Made by a program: the position numbers and the translations under genes. From positions 1-64,000 of the forward strand of contig CANMUM010000001.1 in assembly GCA_947501025.1 (NCBI GenBank): 64,000 nt of DNA, in the 5' to 3' direction. The notes under the pieces were generated by a model. The model made no database searches, was not told the DNA's origin, and saw only the letters and a program-made list of their open reading frames with translations. Shown here in pieces: positions 53,917 through 62,612 of this stretch. Origin of the DNA: an uncultured Paracoccaceae bacterium (GTDB lineage Bacteria; Pseudomonadota; Alphaproteobacteria; Rhodobacterales; Rhodobacteraceae). Numbering within the stretch: the first letter of the stretch is position 1; each line of letters begins with the position of its first letter.

Positions 53917-54807
53917 ATGAAAGGCAAATTGATGCTGAGGATTTTTTTTACATTAGCCATATTAGGCGCTTCGAGTATTGCCGAGGCTCATGAGGAAAAG
54001 CCGATTGGAGCTGCTGTATCTGAACTGCCAATATTTGATGCACATATTCACTATAAGGAACCAGCTTGGCCACATTATTCAGAGCAAGATGTCATTGCCT
54101 TAATGGATAAATCTGGTGTCGCGATGGGGCTTGTTTCATCAACCCCTGATGAAGGAACGATACGGCTATGGAAATATGCACCCAAGCGTATTGTGCCTGA
54201 ACTTCGCCCATATCATGGGGAAGTGAGCTCGTCGAATTGGACAAAATCGGAAAATATATTTGGTTATCTTGAGAAACGTTTAAATCAATATCCGCATGAA
54301 GGAATTGGCGAATTTCATATTCATAATCTCGATAAACGCGATGAAGATTTATTTCGTAATATCATTGCAACGGCAAAGGAACGAGATATTTATCTACATG
54401 TACATTCGGGAAGTGAACCAATTCGCTGGCTTTATGAGCTTGACCCAGACGTTAAAATCATTTGGGCACATGCGGGACTTGGAGAACCCGCTTCTGAGGT
54501 TTATACGCTGATGTCTGATTTTCCAGAACTTCTCGCCGACACATCATTACGGGAATTTGAAATTCTTAAAATCGGTGATGGCATTGATCCCGAATGGGAG
54601 AAAATCGTTTTTGATTTTCAAGATCGTTTGATGGTTGGGAGCGATACATGGGTGAATGGTCGTTGGGATGTCTATGGAAGCATTATGGATAGTAATCGGC
54701 TTTGGCTATCATATTTCCCACGCGAGGTTGCCGAGAAAATCGCTTATAAAAATGCAGAGCGCGTTTTCTCTCGAGAAATTTCTATGGAGCTGATTGGTCA
54801 GAAATAG
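53917..54807 (+). CDS. Exported amidohydrolase-2 family protein
   Basis: The 296-residue product has a signal peptide (IFFTLAILGASSIAEAHE; ATG 53932 is an alternative start). Metal-binding features are FDAHIHYKEPAW (HxH), FHIHNLD, LHVHSGSEP, IWAHAGLGEP and MVGSDTW, the order seen in amidohydrolase-2 TIM barrels. It probably acts in the periplasm on a small ester, lactone or amide. It is monocistronic and convergent with uvrB. Confidence 0.8.
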   Translation: MKGKLMLRIFFTLAILGASSIAEAHEEKPIGAAVSELPIFDAHIHYKEPAWPHYSEQDVIALMDKSGVAMGLVSSTPDEGTIRLWKYAPKRIVPELRPYHGEVSSSNWTKSENIFGYLEKRLNQYPHEGIGEFHIHNLDKRDEDLFRNIIATAKERDIYLHVHSGSEPIRWLYELDPDVKIIWAHAGLGEPASEVYTLMSDFPELLADTSLREFEILKIGDGIDPEWEKIVFDFQDRLMVGSDTWVNGRWDVYGSIMDSNRLWLSYFPREVAEKIAYKNAERVFSREISMELIGQK

Positions 54808-54816
54808 TTTTAGATT

Positions 54817-56967
54817 TTAAAATTTCCGTTTTTGACTTTTGCCTTTCACAACGCGTGTGCCAGCGCGGCCAGCCTGTGAACGCGCTTCAGTCATTTTTTT
54901 AACTTCGGTACTTGGTTCAATAAGCCCAGAGATTTGATCGCCTGCCAAAAGCATATCAGCTTCTTCAAGGCGCCCGACTTCATCTCGCAATCGAGCCGCT
55001 TCTTCAAATTCAAGATTTTCAGCCGCTTCATGCATTTGTTTGCGGAGGCTCTCGATATGTTTGGCCAAATTTGCCCCAACCATGGGCGCAAAATCAAGCG
55101 ATGCCGTCACACGCGATTCATCGGTATCCGCGCCATAAACGCCCGCCATGACATCTTGGATATTCTTCTTAATGGTCATCGGTGTAATGCCATTGGCCTC
55201 ATTGTGAGCCTGCTGTTTCTCGCGTCTGCGATTTGTCTCACCAATGGCGCGTTCCATAGAACCTGTCACTTTATCAGCATACATAATCACGCGCCCCTCA
55301 ACATTCCGAGCGGCGCGGCCAATGGTTTGGATAAGGGATGTTTCTGAACGCAAAAAACCTTCCTTGTCAGCGTCCAAAATCGCCACAAGCGCACATTCAG
55401 GAATGTCCAAACCCTCACGCAAAAGATTGATCCCGATCAAGACATCGAAGACACCCACACGCAGATCGCGCAGGATTTCTATGCGCTCAACAGTGTCAAT
55501 TTCGGAGTGAAGATACCGCACACGAATTCCATTTTCATGGAGATAATCGGTCAAGTCCTCTGCCATGCGTTTGGTCAGTGTCGTGACAAGAACACGGTGG
55601 CCGTCGGATACAACTTTGCGGATTTCGTGCATGACATCATCAACTTGTTCATCAACGGGTCGAATTTCAATCGGTGGATCAAGAAGCCCTGTAGGACGAA
55701 TGACTTGCTCGGTAAACACGCCGCCTGTGCGCTCTAATTCCCAAGGGCCAGGCGTTGCCGAAACGAAAACTGATTGAGGGCGCATCGCATCCCATTCTTC
55801 AAATTTGAGCGGGCGGTTATCAATGCAAGATGGCAAACGAAAGCCATGCTCGGCAAGGGTTGCTTTGCGTCGATAGTCACCGCGATACATCCCGCCGATT
55901 TGCGAAACACTCACATGACTCTCATCAACAAACACAAGCGCATTATCGGGAATATATTCAAATAATGTGGGCGGCGGTTCCCCTGGAGCGCGGCCAGTCA
56001 AGAAGCGCGAGTAATTTTCAACACCTGCGCAAACGCCTGTGGCCTCAAGCATCTCAAGGTCAAATTTCGTCCGCTGTTCTAGACGTTGATATTCCAGCAG
56101 TTTGTTTTCTTTTTCGAGCTGCTCAAGGCGCCAGTCAAGCTCATGTTTGATGGCCTTGATGGCTTGCTGCATGGTTGGGCGCGGGGTGACGTGGTGTGAG
56201 TTGGCATAAACGCGCACCTTCTCAAGGCTTGCATATTTTTCTCCCGTGAGAGGATCAACCTCACTAATGCTTTCAAGTTCATCGCCAAAAAATGATAGCC
56301 GCCAAGCGCGATTGTCAAGGTGAGCAGGCCATAATTCGAGGATATCACCGCGCACGCGAAACGAGCCGCGGGTAAAGGCGGTGTCATTGCGTTTATATTG
56401 CTGAGCCACAAAATCGGCCATAACTTTGCGCTGATCATAGCTTTCTCCCGCGACAAAATCTTGGGTCATCGCCTCATATGTCTCAACCGAACCAATGCCG
56501 TAAATGCACGAAACAGAGGCGACAATGATCACATCATCACGTTCCAAAAGCGCGCGTGTGGCGGCATGGCGCATGCGATCGATCGCTTCGTTGATTTGGC
56601 TCTCTTTTTCGATGTAAGTGTCGGAGCGCGCGACATAGGCTTCGGGTTGATAATAGTCATAATAAGACACGAAATATTCAACGGCATTATTGGGAAAGAA
56701 CGACTTGAATTCTGAATAGAGTTGAGCGGCCAGTGTTTTATTATGCGCCATAATGATGGCAGGACGCTGTGTCCGCTCGATGATTTTTGCCATTGTGAAA
56801 GTTTTGCCTGTGCCAGTGGCACCAAGAAGAACCTGATCGCGCTCGCCTGCGTCAATTGCGGTGACAAGCTCGTCGATGGCGGTCGGTTGATCGCCTGCAG
56901 GATCGAATTCTGAGGCCAATTCAAAACGTATACCACCTTCAATTTTCTCGCGTGCATCCGTGCGCAT
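54817..56967 (-). CDS. uvrB: Excinuclease ABC subunit B
   Basis: The start at 56967 ([23 protein letters not shown]) has AGGAAA upstream and gives 716 residues. Walker [14 protein letters not shown], the beta-hairpin [10 protein letters not shown], helicase motifs ([37 protein letters not shown]) and a C-terminal UVR domain ([23 protein letters not shown]) are all present. UvrB verifies DNA damage in nucleotide-excision repair. Confidence 0.97.
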   Translation of the reverse strand: MRTDAREKIEGGIRFELASEFDPAGDQPTAIDELVTAIDAGERDQVLLGATGTGKTFTMAKIIERTQRPAIIMAHNKTLAAQLYSEFKSFFPNNAVEYFVSYYDYYQPEAYVARSDTYIEKESQINEAIDRMRHAATRALLERDDVIIVASVSCIYGIGSVETYEAMTQDFVAGESYDQRKVMADFVAQQYKRNDTAFTRGSFRVRGDILELWPAHLDNRAWRLSFFGDELESISEVDPLTGEKYASLEKVRVYANSHHVTPRPTMQQAIKAIKHELDWRLEQLEKENKLLEYQRLEQRTKFDLEMLEATGVCAGVENYSRFLTGRAPGEPPPTLFEYIPDNALVFVDESHVSVSQIGGMYRGDYRRKATLAEHGFRLPSCIDNRPLKFEEWDAMRPQSVFVSATPGPWELERTGGVFTEQVIRPTGLLDPPIEIRPVDEQVDDVMHEIRKVVSDGHRVLVTTLTKRMAEDLTDYLHENGIRVRYLHSEIDTVERIEILRDLRVGVFDVLIGINLLREGLDIPECALVAILDADKEGFLRSETSLIQTIGRAARNVEGRVIMYADKVTGSMERAIGETNRRREKQQAHNEANGITPMTIKKNIQDVMAGVYGADTDESRVTASLDFAPMVGANLAKHIESLRKQMHEAAENLEFEEAARLRDEVGRLEEADMLLAGDQISGLIEPSTEVKKMTEARSQAGRAGTRVVKGKSQKRKF

Positions 56968-57068
56968 CTGGGCGTTTCCTTTTTGTTCTTTGTGGCGCAA
57001 AATTGAGTTATTTGCAAGAAGATTTACATGATGATAAGCCGTTCTTTATAGCTAGGTTTAGAGGGGAT

Positions 57069-57767
57069 ATGGAAGAGAAAACATCAAAATCGGATATTCT
57101 AGCTGGAGTTGTTTACTTAGCTTTTAGCTTGGGAATCCTATACTGGTTTAGTGGCCGTATTTCATTCGGGCGCGGGCCGGTTTTATTGGTTTTTTTTGGA
57201 CATATCTTTTGCACCTTGTTCAAAGATGAAACGCTTCAAGCTTTGCTGTTAAATTGGAGCGGTCCATTATGGGCAAAGCGTATTTATGCAGCATTTCAGT
57301 GTGCGCCTATTGCATGGGCTTGGGTTTTGGTATTTTTTGTGGATGAAAGCATTTCTGATCGGTTGTATCTCATATGTGTTTTGTTCTTTTTTCTTGTGCT
57401 AGTTCTCTATTATCTCATTTTTGTTTTAAATGATTTTCTAATGACAAAGGATTTTGACCCTGATGCTGGGAAGCTTTATCCACGGATATCGGTGGCAGCG
57501 ATTATTTCATTTTGGATCGCGCTCATTATGGCAGTGATTTTTGAACCCACATGGCTGAATATGATCGATTATATCCTTATTTTGACTGTGATATTATCAT
57601 TTGCGACGACTTGGTCACCACATGGTAGTTATAGACCGCTTAATTTCAAATGTATTGGGATTGCCATGGTTTTTCTGGCATGGTCGATGGTCAGCTTTGA
57701 ATTTTCATTTGCTGATATATTTGACCCTGTTGTTGATGTGTTTAAAAGCAACTTTCCAAAAACGTAA
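57069..57767 (+). CDS. Hypothetical polytopic membrane protein
   Basis: The ATG at 57069 has GAGGGG eight bases upstream and gives 232 residues; an open frame back to 56952 overlaps uvrB and is rejected. About six to seven hydrophobic helices, with acidic loops (DESISD, TKDFDPDAGK), are seen. No known family is recognised. It lies divergent from uvrB. Confidence 0.7.
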   Translation: MEEKTSKSDILAGVVYLAFSLGILYWFSGRISFGRGPVLLVFFGHIFCTLFKDETLQALLLNWSGPLWAKRIYAAFQCAPIAWAWVLVFFVDESISDRLYLICVLFFFLVLVLYYLIFVLNDFLMTKDFDPDAGKLYPRISVAAIISFWIALIMAVIFEPTWLNMIDYILILTVILSFATTWSPHGSYRPLNFKCIGIAMVFLAWSMVSFEFSFADIFDPVVDVFKSNFPKT

Positions 57768-57913
57768 GACAACCTATTCATATCTTAAGTTAAATCGGTA
57801 AAATCCTGCGCGCATAAATTTATACTTCTACACGAGATAAGCACCAGTTTTTACGTCCATTGTATAATTTGAACCGACTTGGTATCCATAAATGTGCAAA
57901 AGGGATCAGTTAA

Positions 57914-58753
57914 ATGGAACTTCATAAAATTTCAGCATTTTCAATCGATGGTCAGGGCGGAAATCCTGCAGGTGTGGCTATATTTGATACTATGCCAGAG
58001 GCCGATGACATGCAAAAAATAGCGGCTGATGTTGGGTATTCAGAAACTGTATTTTTGGTGCGACAAGGAAATGATAATGCGTGGAGGGTTCGATATTTTT
58101 CTCCCGAAAGCGAGGTTCCATTTTGTGGCCATGCAACGATTGCTCTTGGATATGTTTTGGGACAAAAAATTGGTGAAGGCCATTATGAAATCACCTTGAA
58201 TGATGCACAAATCTCTGTCGGGGTGCATGAAGTTGACGGGGAGTTGCATATAGCACTTCAGTCACCTCCAACAACCAGTCGAGCGTTAGATAATAACGAA
58301 CTGAGCGGTGTTTTGGAATTATTCTCGCTAACGAAAGCTGACCTTGCTGATCATTTTCTGGCCTCATATGCCAATGCAGGGGCGGGACATTTTATTCTGC
58401 CCTTAAAATCAAGAAAAAAGCTGAACGAAATGACCTATGATTTGCATAAAGGGAAATCTTTTATGGAAAAATATGACATCGTTACAATCATGCAAGTTTT
58501 TTCAGAAGATGAGCAAAATTTTCATTCTCGAAATGCATTCGCATCAGGCGGTGTTTGGGAGGACCCTGCAACGGGAGCCGCTTCGGCGGCATTTGCGGGG
58601 TTGTTGCGCGATCAAAATTGGCCGCATATGGGGCGTATATACATTACCCAAGGCGAAGATATGGGCATGAAGTCGTTTATTACAGTCGATTTAAACAATG
58701 AAATGGGTAGCTCAGTAAGGGTGTCTGGTTCAGCTCGTCAGATTGTTGATTGA
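57914..58753 (+). CDS. PhzF-family isomerase-like protein
   Basis: The 279-residue product has the two-domain PhzF fold markers: FSIDGQGGNPAGVAIFD, VGYSETVFLV (catalytic Glu), SPESEVPFCGHATIALGYVL and EDPATGAASAAFAGLL. PhzF-type proteins isomerise dihydro-aromatics; most members outside phenazine clusters have unknown substrates. No phenazine genes are nearby. Confidence 0.88.
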   Translation: MELHKISAFSIDGQGGNPAGVAIFDTMPEADDMQKIAADVGYSETVFLVRQGNDNAWRVRYFSPESEVPFCGHATIALGYVLGQKIGEGHYEITLNDAQISVGVHEVDGELHIALQSPPTTSRALDNNELSGVLELFSLTKADLADHFLASYANAGAGHFILPLKSRKKLNEMTYDLHKGKSFMEKYDIVTIMQVFSEDEQNFHSRNAFASGGVWEDPATGAASAAFAGLLRDQNWPHMGRIYITQGEDMGMKSFITVDLNNEMGSSVRVSGSARQIVD

Positions 58754-58813
58754 TCAGAAATCAATTTTCTCTCTTGCTATTATAGCTTAAATTGCTATTT
58801 TACGCATGAACAA

Positions 58814-59146
58814 ATGAGACATATGAATATGCGTGCAAAAATTTACACACCTGCTCGAAATGCCATGCAATCTGGCCAAGCCAAAACTGGCGGCTGGGTT
58901 TTTGAATATGCTCCGGTTGCGCCAAAAAGAACTGATCCTTTAATGGGCTGGTCTGGTTCAAAAGGTGCAACCAATCAATTGCGCCTGAATTTTGACACGA
59001 AAGAAGCCGCGATTGCCTATGCTGAGAGCAAAGGCGTTGAATATGATGTTGTTGAAAGCACATCGCGCGCGCGTAAGCCAATCATCCGCAAGATGGGATA
59101 TGCTGAAAATTTTGTGCCAGATAGACGGATGCCTTGGACGCATTAA
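58814..59146 (+). CDS. NADH dehydrogenase accessory subunit, NDUFS4-type
   Basis: The 110-residue product (ATG 58826 is a possible start) has MRAKIYTPARNAMQSGQAKTGGWVFEY..MGWSGSKGATNQLRLNFDTKEAAIAYAE, the ETC complex I 18-kDa subunit pattern of Alphaproteobacteria and mitochondria. It sits at the N-module of complex I. It is unlinked to nuo genes, as usual, and directly precedes tRNA-Arg. Confidence 0.9.
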   Translation: MRHMNMRAKIYTPARNAMQSGQAKTGGWVFEYAPVAPKRTDPLMGWSGSKGATNQLRLNFDTKEAAIAYAESKGVEYDVVESTSRARKPIIRKMGYAENFVPDRRMPWTH

Positions 59147-59174
59147 GTGTGCATCGCGTTGTGATTATTAGCTC

Positions 59175-59203
59175 TTGCCAAGATCGACATCAGACATTAT
59201 TCA
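59175..59203 (+). promoter_or_regulatory. Promoter of tRNA-Arg
   Basis: TTGCCA (59175-59180) and TATTCA (59198-59203) lie 17 bases apart; the tRNA begins 9 bases after the -10 box. Confidence 0.6.
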
Positions 59204-59212
59204 AACACTAAA

Positions 59213-59289
<77 letters not shown>

Positions 59290-59297
59290 ACATTTCT

Positions 59298-60419
59298 CTA
59301 ACCATTTGATTTTGCCTCTTTATTTGTAAAAAGTTGGACATTATTGATATCAGTTGGAACTTTTTGTTCTTCTTTTGAACTCGTTAATAATTGCTTTTTC
59401 CGATATTCTCCCGTGTATCGCTCAATCTCTTTCAATGATTTGTGGCCTGTCCAGGCGCCAATTTCGTGATGTGTCGCTTTGGCGTATACTAACTCAAGGG
59501 CTCGTGCCTTGCGTAAGCCGTGGGCGCTACGTTTTCCAATTCCAGCTTCACGGGCGCTTTTTGCAAACCAGCTCGACGCACCTTTGACCGAACGATTGGC
59601 GCCATAAGAGGTTGTGACGATGCTGACATGACGCTCATTGATTGAATGTAGTGCTTGTTTAAGCTGATCCAAATCATGCTGAATATTTTCATTGTTATAA
59701 GCAAAGTCGGGCAGGGCTACATTGAATGGAATGAATACATCGTCACCAGTTTTGATTTGGGTGAACTCGATCCATCCATCATCTTTGATAGATTGCCAAG
59801 TCAACATGCAAACGTCACCTATGCGTGCACCTGTCCACAATAGCAGTTCAAAGGCTGTGCGTTGTGATGTGCCGATTGCCCAATATGCGCGATATCTATC
59901 GACCTCATCACGCGTCCAAGGAATGTGGCCACGTGTTTTCTTTGTTTTGATAGTTTCAATTGCATCGGTTGGATCAGTTTCCCAATTGTATTCGTCTTTC
60001 CAAAACTTACACATTGCCCGCCAAACCTGCTTGCGAATGCGCGGATTGGATTTTTTACCTTCCTTAATCTGTTTTTTAATTATCGGCGTTGTGAGGTTCT
60101 CGATGCTAAAGCGAAATGTTTTATCTTGAATTTCATCCATGATTGGCAAGCGTACACGGCGTGTATTTTCGGATAGTTCGGTTAACCAATGATCTGATTT
60201 TTTGTATGCCATAACCGCAATTGCTAAACTCCCAGTTTTGGGAGATTGGCGCGGAACGGTGCCACTCAATTCAGTATATTTAGCAATAAATTTTGGGTGA
60301 TCTGTTGGTAAGTCTGGCATTGGCTTACCCTTTTGGCCTTTTGGCCGATAATAAAAGCGCGGGTTGCCACTTGGGAAGTGTCCAGACGGGCTCAGATGCT
60401 TTAACTTTACGCCTACCAT
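59298..60419 (-). CDS. Tyrosine recombinase (integrase)
   Basis: The 373-residue product has the catalytic set Arg199 (TGARIGD), His300-Arg303 (HGLR), His326 (GHKS) and Tyr335 (EIERYTG). An N-terminal SAM-like core-binding region lies before about residue 165. It would integrate and excise the element at the tRNA-Arg 3' end, 9 bases away. It overlaps the upstream excisionase-like gene by 7 bp. Confidence 0.93.
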   Translation of the reverse strand: MVGVKLKHLSPSGHFPSGNPRFYYRPKGQKGKPMPDLPTDHPKFIAKYTELSGTVPRQSPKTGSLAIAVMAYKKSDHWLTELSENTRRVRLPIMDEIQDKTFRFSIENLTTPIIKKQIKEGKKSNPRIRKQVWRAMCKFWKDEYNWETDPTDAIETIKTKKTRGHIPWTRDEVDRYRAYWAIGTSQRTAFELLLWTGARIGDVCMLTWQSIKDDGWIEFTQIKTGDDVFIPFNVALPDFAYNNENIQHDLDQLKQALHSINERHVSIVTTSYGANRSVKGASSWFAKSAREAGIGKRSAHGLRKARALELVYAKATHHEIGAWTGHKSLKEIERYTGEYRKKQLLTSSKEEQKVPTDINNVQLFTNKEAKSNG

Positions 60420-60643
60420 GGTGATTCCTCTTCTTCTCTATCCTCGCTTTTAAGTGCGAGTAGTGATTCTTCGAGCTCTTTAATGATCCAAAGCTTAATG
60501 CCGTCTAAGACTGCTGGCTGAGGCACTAGCCTTTTGTCAACAAGTTGATCAAATTTAGCAGGAGATACGCCAACCAAATGCGCCGCTAATTGACGCTGAG
60601 CCGCTATTGGCTCCATATTTTTGATTTGCGTTTGAGCTGACAT
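60413..60643 (-). CDS. Excisionase/AlpA-like DNA-binding protein
   Basis: The 76-residue product has a helix-turn-helix region (QRQLAAHLVGVSPAKFDQLVDKRLVPQPAVLDGIKLWII) of the type found beside integrases. It overlaps both neighbours (1 bp with the next gene, 7 bp with integrase), so the three are one operon. It likely directs excision or controls the element's genes. Confidence 0.8.
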   Translation of the reverse strand: MSAQTQIKNMEPIAAQRQLAAHLVGVSPAKFDQLVDKRLVPQPAVLDGIKLWIIKELEESLLALKSEDREEEESPW

Positions 60644-61368
60644 TAAGAAACTCCTCTTGATGCAATGATTCGATCAAATGCGTTCCTAATCGCTAGTGAG
60701 CAATTCACTTGAATCATTCCAACAGCGTCCCAAGTGCTTTTTTGGTAGTCCTTATCGACATTGGCAATTATCAATTCGCTAACATTATCTATATCTATCT
60801 CAGCTGAAACATGTGAAAACTGTGGCTCAGAACCTTTTGAATAACTAATTCTTCCAAGTGGCTGAACACCAAATGGATCGACACCAAAATGCTCTTGCAC
60901 CACGCGCCCAAGCCTCGGGCCTCCAAGGAACCCACTGGAGACAATGCCATCGGCGACCGCAATCACCCAATCGTGCTTTATCGCTTTACGTTGAATATAT
61001 TCTCCACCAAGAAATGCAGAAACTTGCTTATGGGCTTGGAAATGGGAGGTTGCGTTTCTCCAATCAAGTCCGTTTCGTATCTCCCAAGTCCTTGCTGCAC
61101 TTGCTGGAACCTTCGCAATCTCATGGAAATATTCATCAACTATGAAACATGAAATTTTCAAAGGCAAACCAATCTCACTTAGCACATATGTTATTGCCAA
61201 TTTAGATACATCATCATCGGTGTATTTTGAGCGATTACCCACCCGCACCTCATCCAACATAAGCCATTTTTTTTCACGTATATGCTGTAAATTTCGAACT
61301 GAAATGCTTGTCGCATGAAGCAATTCTTGTCGTGAAAACAGTTCATAATTTACAAAATCATCATTCAT
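60643..61368 (-). CDS. MerR-like HTH-containing element protein
   Basis: The 241-residue product begins with a MerR-type winged helix (FSRQELLHATSISVRNLQHIREKKWLMLDEVRVGNRSKYTDDDVSKLAI), then a larger unknown domain. Two ACCC-N3-GGGT palindromes lie just before its start, and one overlaps the predicted promoter, so it may regulate itself or the int-xis operon that it heads. Its C-terminal part shows no known fold. Confidence 0.72.
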   Translation of the reverse strand: MNDDFVNYELFSRQELLHATSISVRNLQHIREKKWLMLDEVRVGNRSKYTDDDVSKLAITYVLSEIGLPLKISCFIVDEYFHEIAKVPASAARTWEIRNGLDWRNATSHFQAHKQVSAFLGGEYIQRKAIKHDWVIAVADGIVSSGFLGGPRLGRVVQEHFGVDPFGVQPLGRISYSKGSEPQFSHVSAEIDIDNVSELIIANVDKDYQKSTWDAVGMIQVNCSLAIRNAFDRIIASRGVS

Positions 61369-61381
61369 ACAGGTAAACTAC

Positions 61382-61424
61382 ATTATACCCCTAGGGTGCG
61401 TCAAGTATTTTATACCCTAAGGGT
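61382..61424 (-). promoter_or_regulatory. Promoter and twin ACCC-N3-GGGT operators of the int operon
   Basis: Inverted repeats ACCC-CTA-GGGT (61387-61397) and ACCC-TAA-GGGT (61414-61424) are 27 bp apart. A -10-like TATAAT (minus strand, 61387-61382) abuts the first. A repressor or MerR-type factor would sit over or between the promoter elements. Transcription would start about 7 bases before the MerR-like start codon, with little or no leader. Confidence 0.6.
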
Positions 61425-61748
61425 TCAATAAAATTGATCTTTTGATTGGTTGGATTGATTTAACTTAGCCGCTCCCATACTTAAACTATCTAAGATCGCC
61501 GCCCACTCTTGGCAATACATCTCTCTAATTGTTTCGCCAAACTCAACATTGAAGAAGTCCAATTGGGCTAGAAAACCTTCATATGTACTCGCCTTTTTCT
61601 GACAAATGTCTCCAACTAATAAATCGCTCCTACTCATTTTAATTTCCAAATCGTCTGTTTCTAAATTAGAGCGTATTTCCAAGTCCAGCGCCTTCCACTC
61701 TGATATTAGTGGAATAATTGGATCAATTTTGTTTTCTACGTTTTTCAT
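61425..61748 (-). CDS. Hypothetical element protein
   Basis: The 107-residue acidic product (NKIDPIIPLISEWKALDLEIRSNLETDDLEIKMSRSDLLVGDICQ...) has a good GGAGAA site. It appears helical and lacks known motifs. It is divergent from the XRE gene and lies upstream of the int operon. Confidence 0.6.
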   Translation of the reverse strand: MKNVENKIDPIIPLISEWKALDLEIRSNLETDDLEIKMSRSDLLVGDICQKKASTYEGFLAQLDFFNVEFGETIREMYCQEWAAILDSLSMGAAKLNQSNQSKDQFY

Positions 61749-61775
61749 TGTATTTTCTCCTTGATTAAATTAATA

Positions 61776-61823
61776 ATACTTAAAGTATCATAATGGATTT
61801 TACAATGTCAATACTAAAAGTAT
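61776..61823. promoter_or_regulatory. Paired ATACTT-A-AAGTAT operators at the XRE start
   Basis: The perfect palindrome ATACTT-A-AAGTAT (61776-61788) is followed by a near copy ATACTA-A-AAGTAT (61811-61823), 35 bp apart. They flank the possible XRE start codons (61793 and 61805), so they look like operators for autoregulation by the XRE protein and control of the divergent gene. Confidence 0.6.
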
Positions 61824-62050
61824 CAATTGAGCAAGTCAAAGCTGCAAGAGCTTTATTGAATTGGACACAAATCGATCTCGCAAATCACTCTGGAATATCC
61901 GAACCGACCATCAAACGTCTCGAAGCCCAAAGCGGCATTCTTGGCGGTCGCCTTGAAACCTCTAAAAAAATCGTTCAAGCTCTAGAAATCGCTGGTGTTG
62001 AGTTTATTCCTGAGAATGGCGGCGGTGCTGGGGTAAGACTTAGACAATGA
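61793..62050 (+). CDS. XRE-family transcriptional regulator
   Basis: The 85-residue product (or 81 from ATG 61805) has an HTH_3 domain (VKAARALLNWTQIDLANHSGISEPTIKRLEAQ) and a C-terminal GVEFIPENGGGAGVRLRQ, typical of small phage-type regulators. It overlaps the next gene by 4 bp. It probably represses the element's divergent operon through the nearby palindromes. Confidence 0.85.
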   Translation: MDFTMSILKVSIEQVKAARALLNWTQIDLANHSGISEPTIKRLEAQSGILGGRLETSKKIVQALEIAGVEFIPENGGGAGVRLRQ

Positions 62051-62376
62051 CTGAGACATCCAACCAAGGCACTCCTAGTAACAACGAAATATGGACATTT
62101 TTTGATGATCTTTGGAAAACGTGGCGTTGGATAGGGCTCTCAACGGCTGGATTTTTTGCGTATTCACAGAGCCAGACTGTTTGGTATTTGGTGGGGGCTG
62201 TGTTAGCTGGAGCAGTTGCATTTTATGTGTCGCTTTTATTTTACAGAAAATATACAAAATCTCCATTCATTCAGTTTTTTAATAATATATTCACTTTGGC
62301 CTCATTGATTTATTCTGTGCTATCGCTGGGACAAGTATTTTATAGCCTGTATACATGGCTATTACATTTTTTTTGA
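62047..62376 (+). CDS. Small membrane protein coupled to the XRE regulator
   Basis: The 109-residue product has three hydrophobic segments (about 29-44, 46-63 and 74-105) and an N-terminal acidic region. It starts inside the XRE stop (ATGA). No family is recognised. Options include a superinfection-exclusion protein or a regulated membrane effector. Confidence 0.65.
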   Translation: MTETSNQGTPSNNEIWTFFDDLWKTWRWIGLSTAGFFAYSQSQTVWYLVGAVLAGAVAFYVSLLFYRKYTKSPFIQFFNNIFTLASLIYSVLSLGQVFYSLYTWLLHFF

Positions 62377-62612
62377 TCCAATGAGTCTACTAAGCAATAT
62401 AGAAAAAATGCAAAAATAGTCCAACTCCGCTTATACCAACGTGATGTTTTCGGGACTTCCCACACATTTGCCATTATGGATGAGTTAGGACATTGGAAGA
62501 ACGCCGCGCGAATATAGAGGTAATCCGCCGCGTTCTCTCGAGGTTTACCCACTCACGAGTAACGGGAACGCTTTGCCCTTATGAAATAAGCTGGTGCGTT
62601 CTACCAATTCAT
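62377..62612. other. Non-coding gap between the XRE pair and the portal gene
   Basis: No credible ORF is seen. Near the portal stop (minus strand) is a tRNA-like stretch, AATTGGTAGAACGC followed by CTTAT-TTC-ATAAG, but it lacks a matching D-stem and T-arm. A near-perfect inverted repeat (AGAACGCCGCG / CGCCGCGTTCT, about 62498-62535) is also present. Confidence 0.5.

Noticed and set aside
57914-58753. PhzF gene as evidence of a phenazine cluster
   Set aside because: No other phz genes nearby; lone PhzF-like genes are common and unrelated to phenazines.
62340-62552. 70-codon minus-strand frame overlapping the small membrane gene
   Set aside because: No domain or good ribosome-binding site; begins within the non-coding gap and overlaps a better-supported gene.
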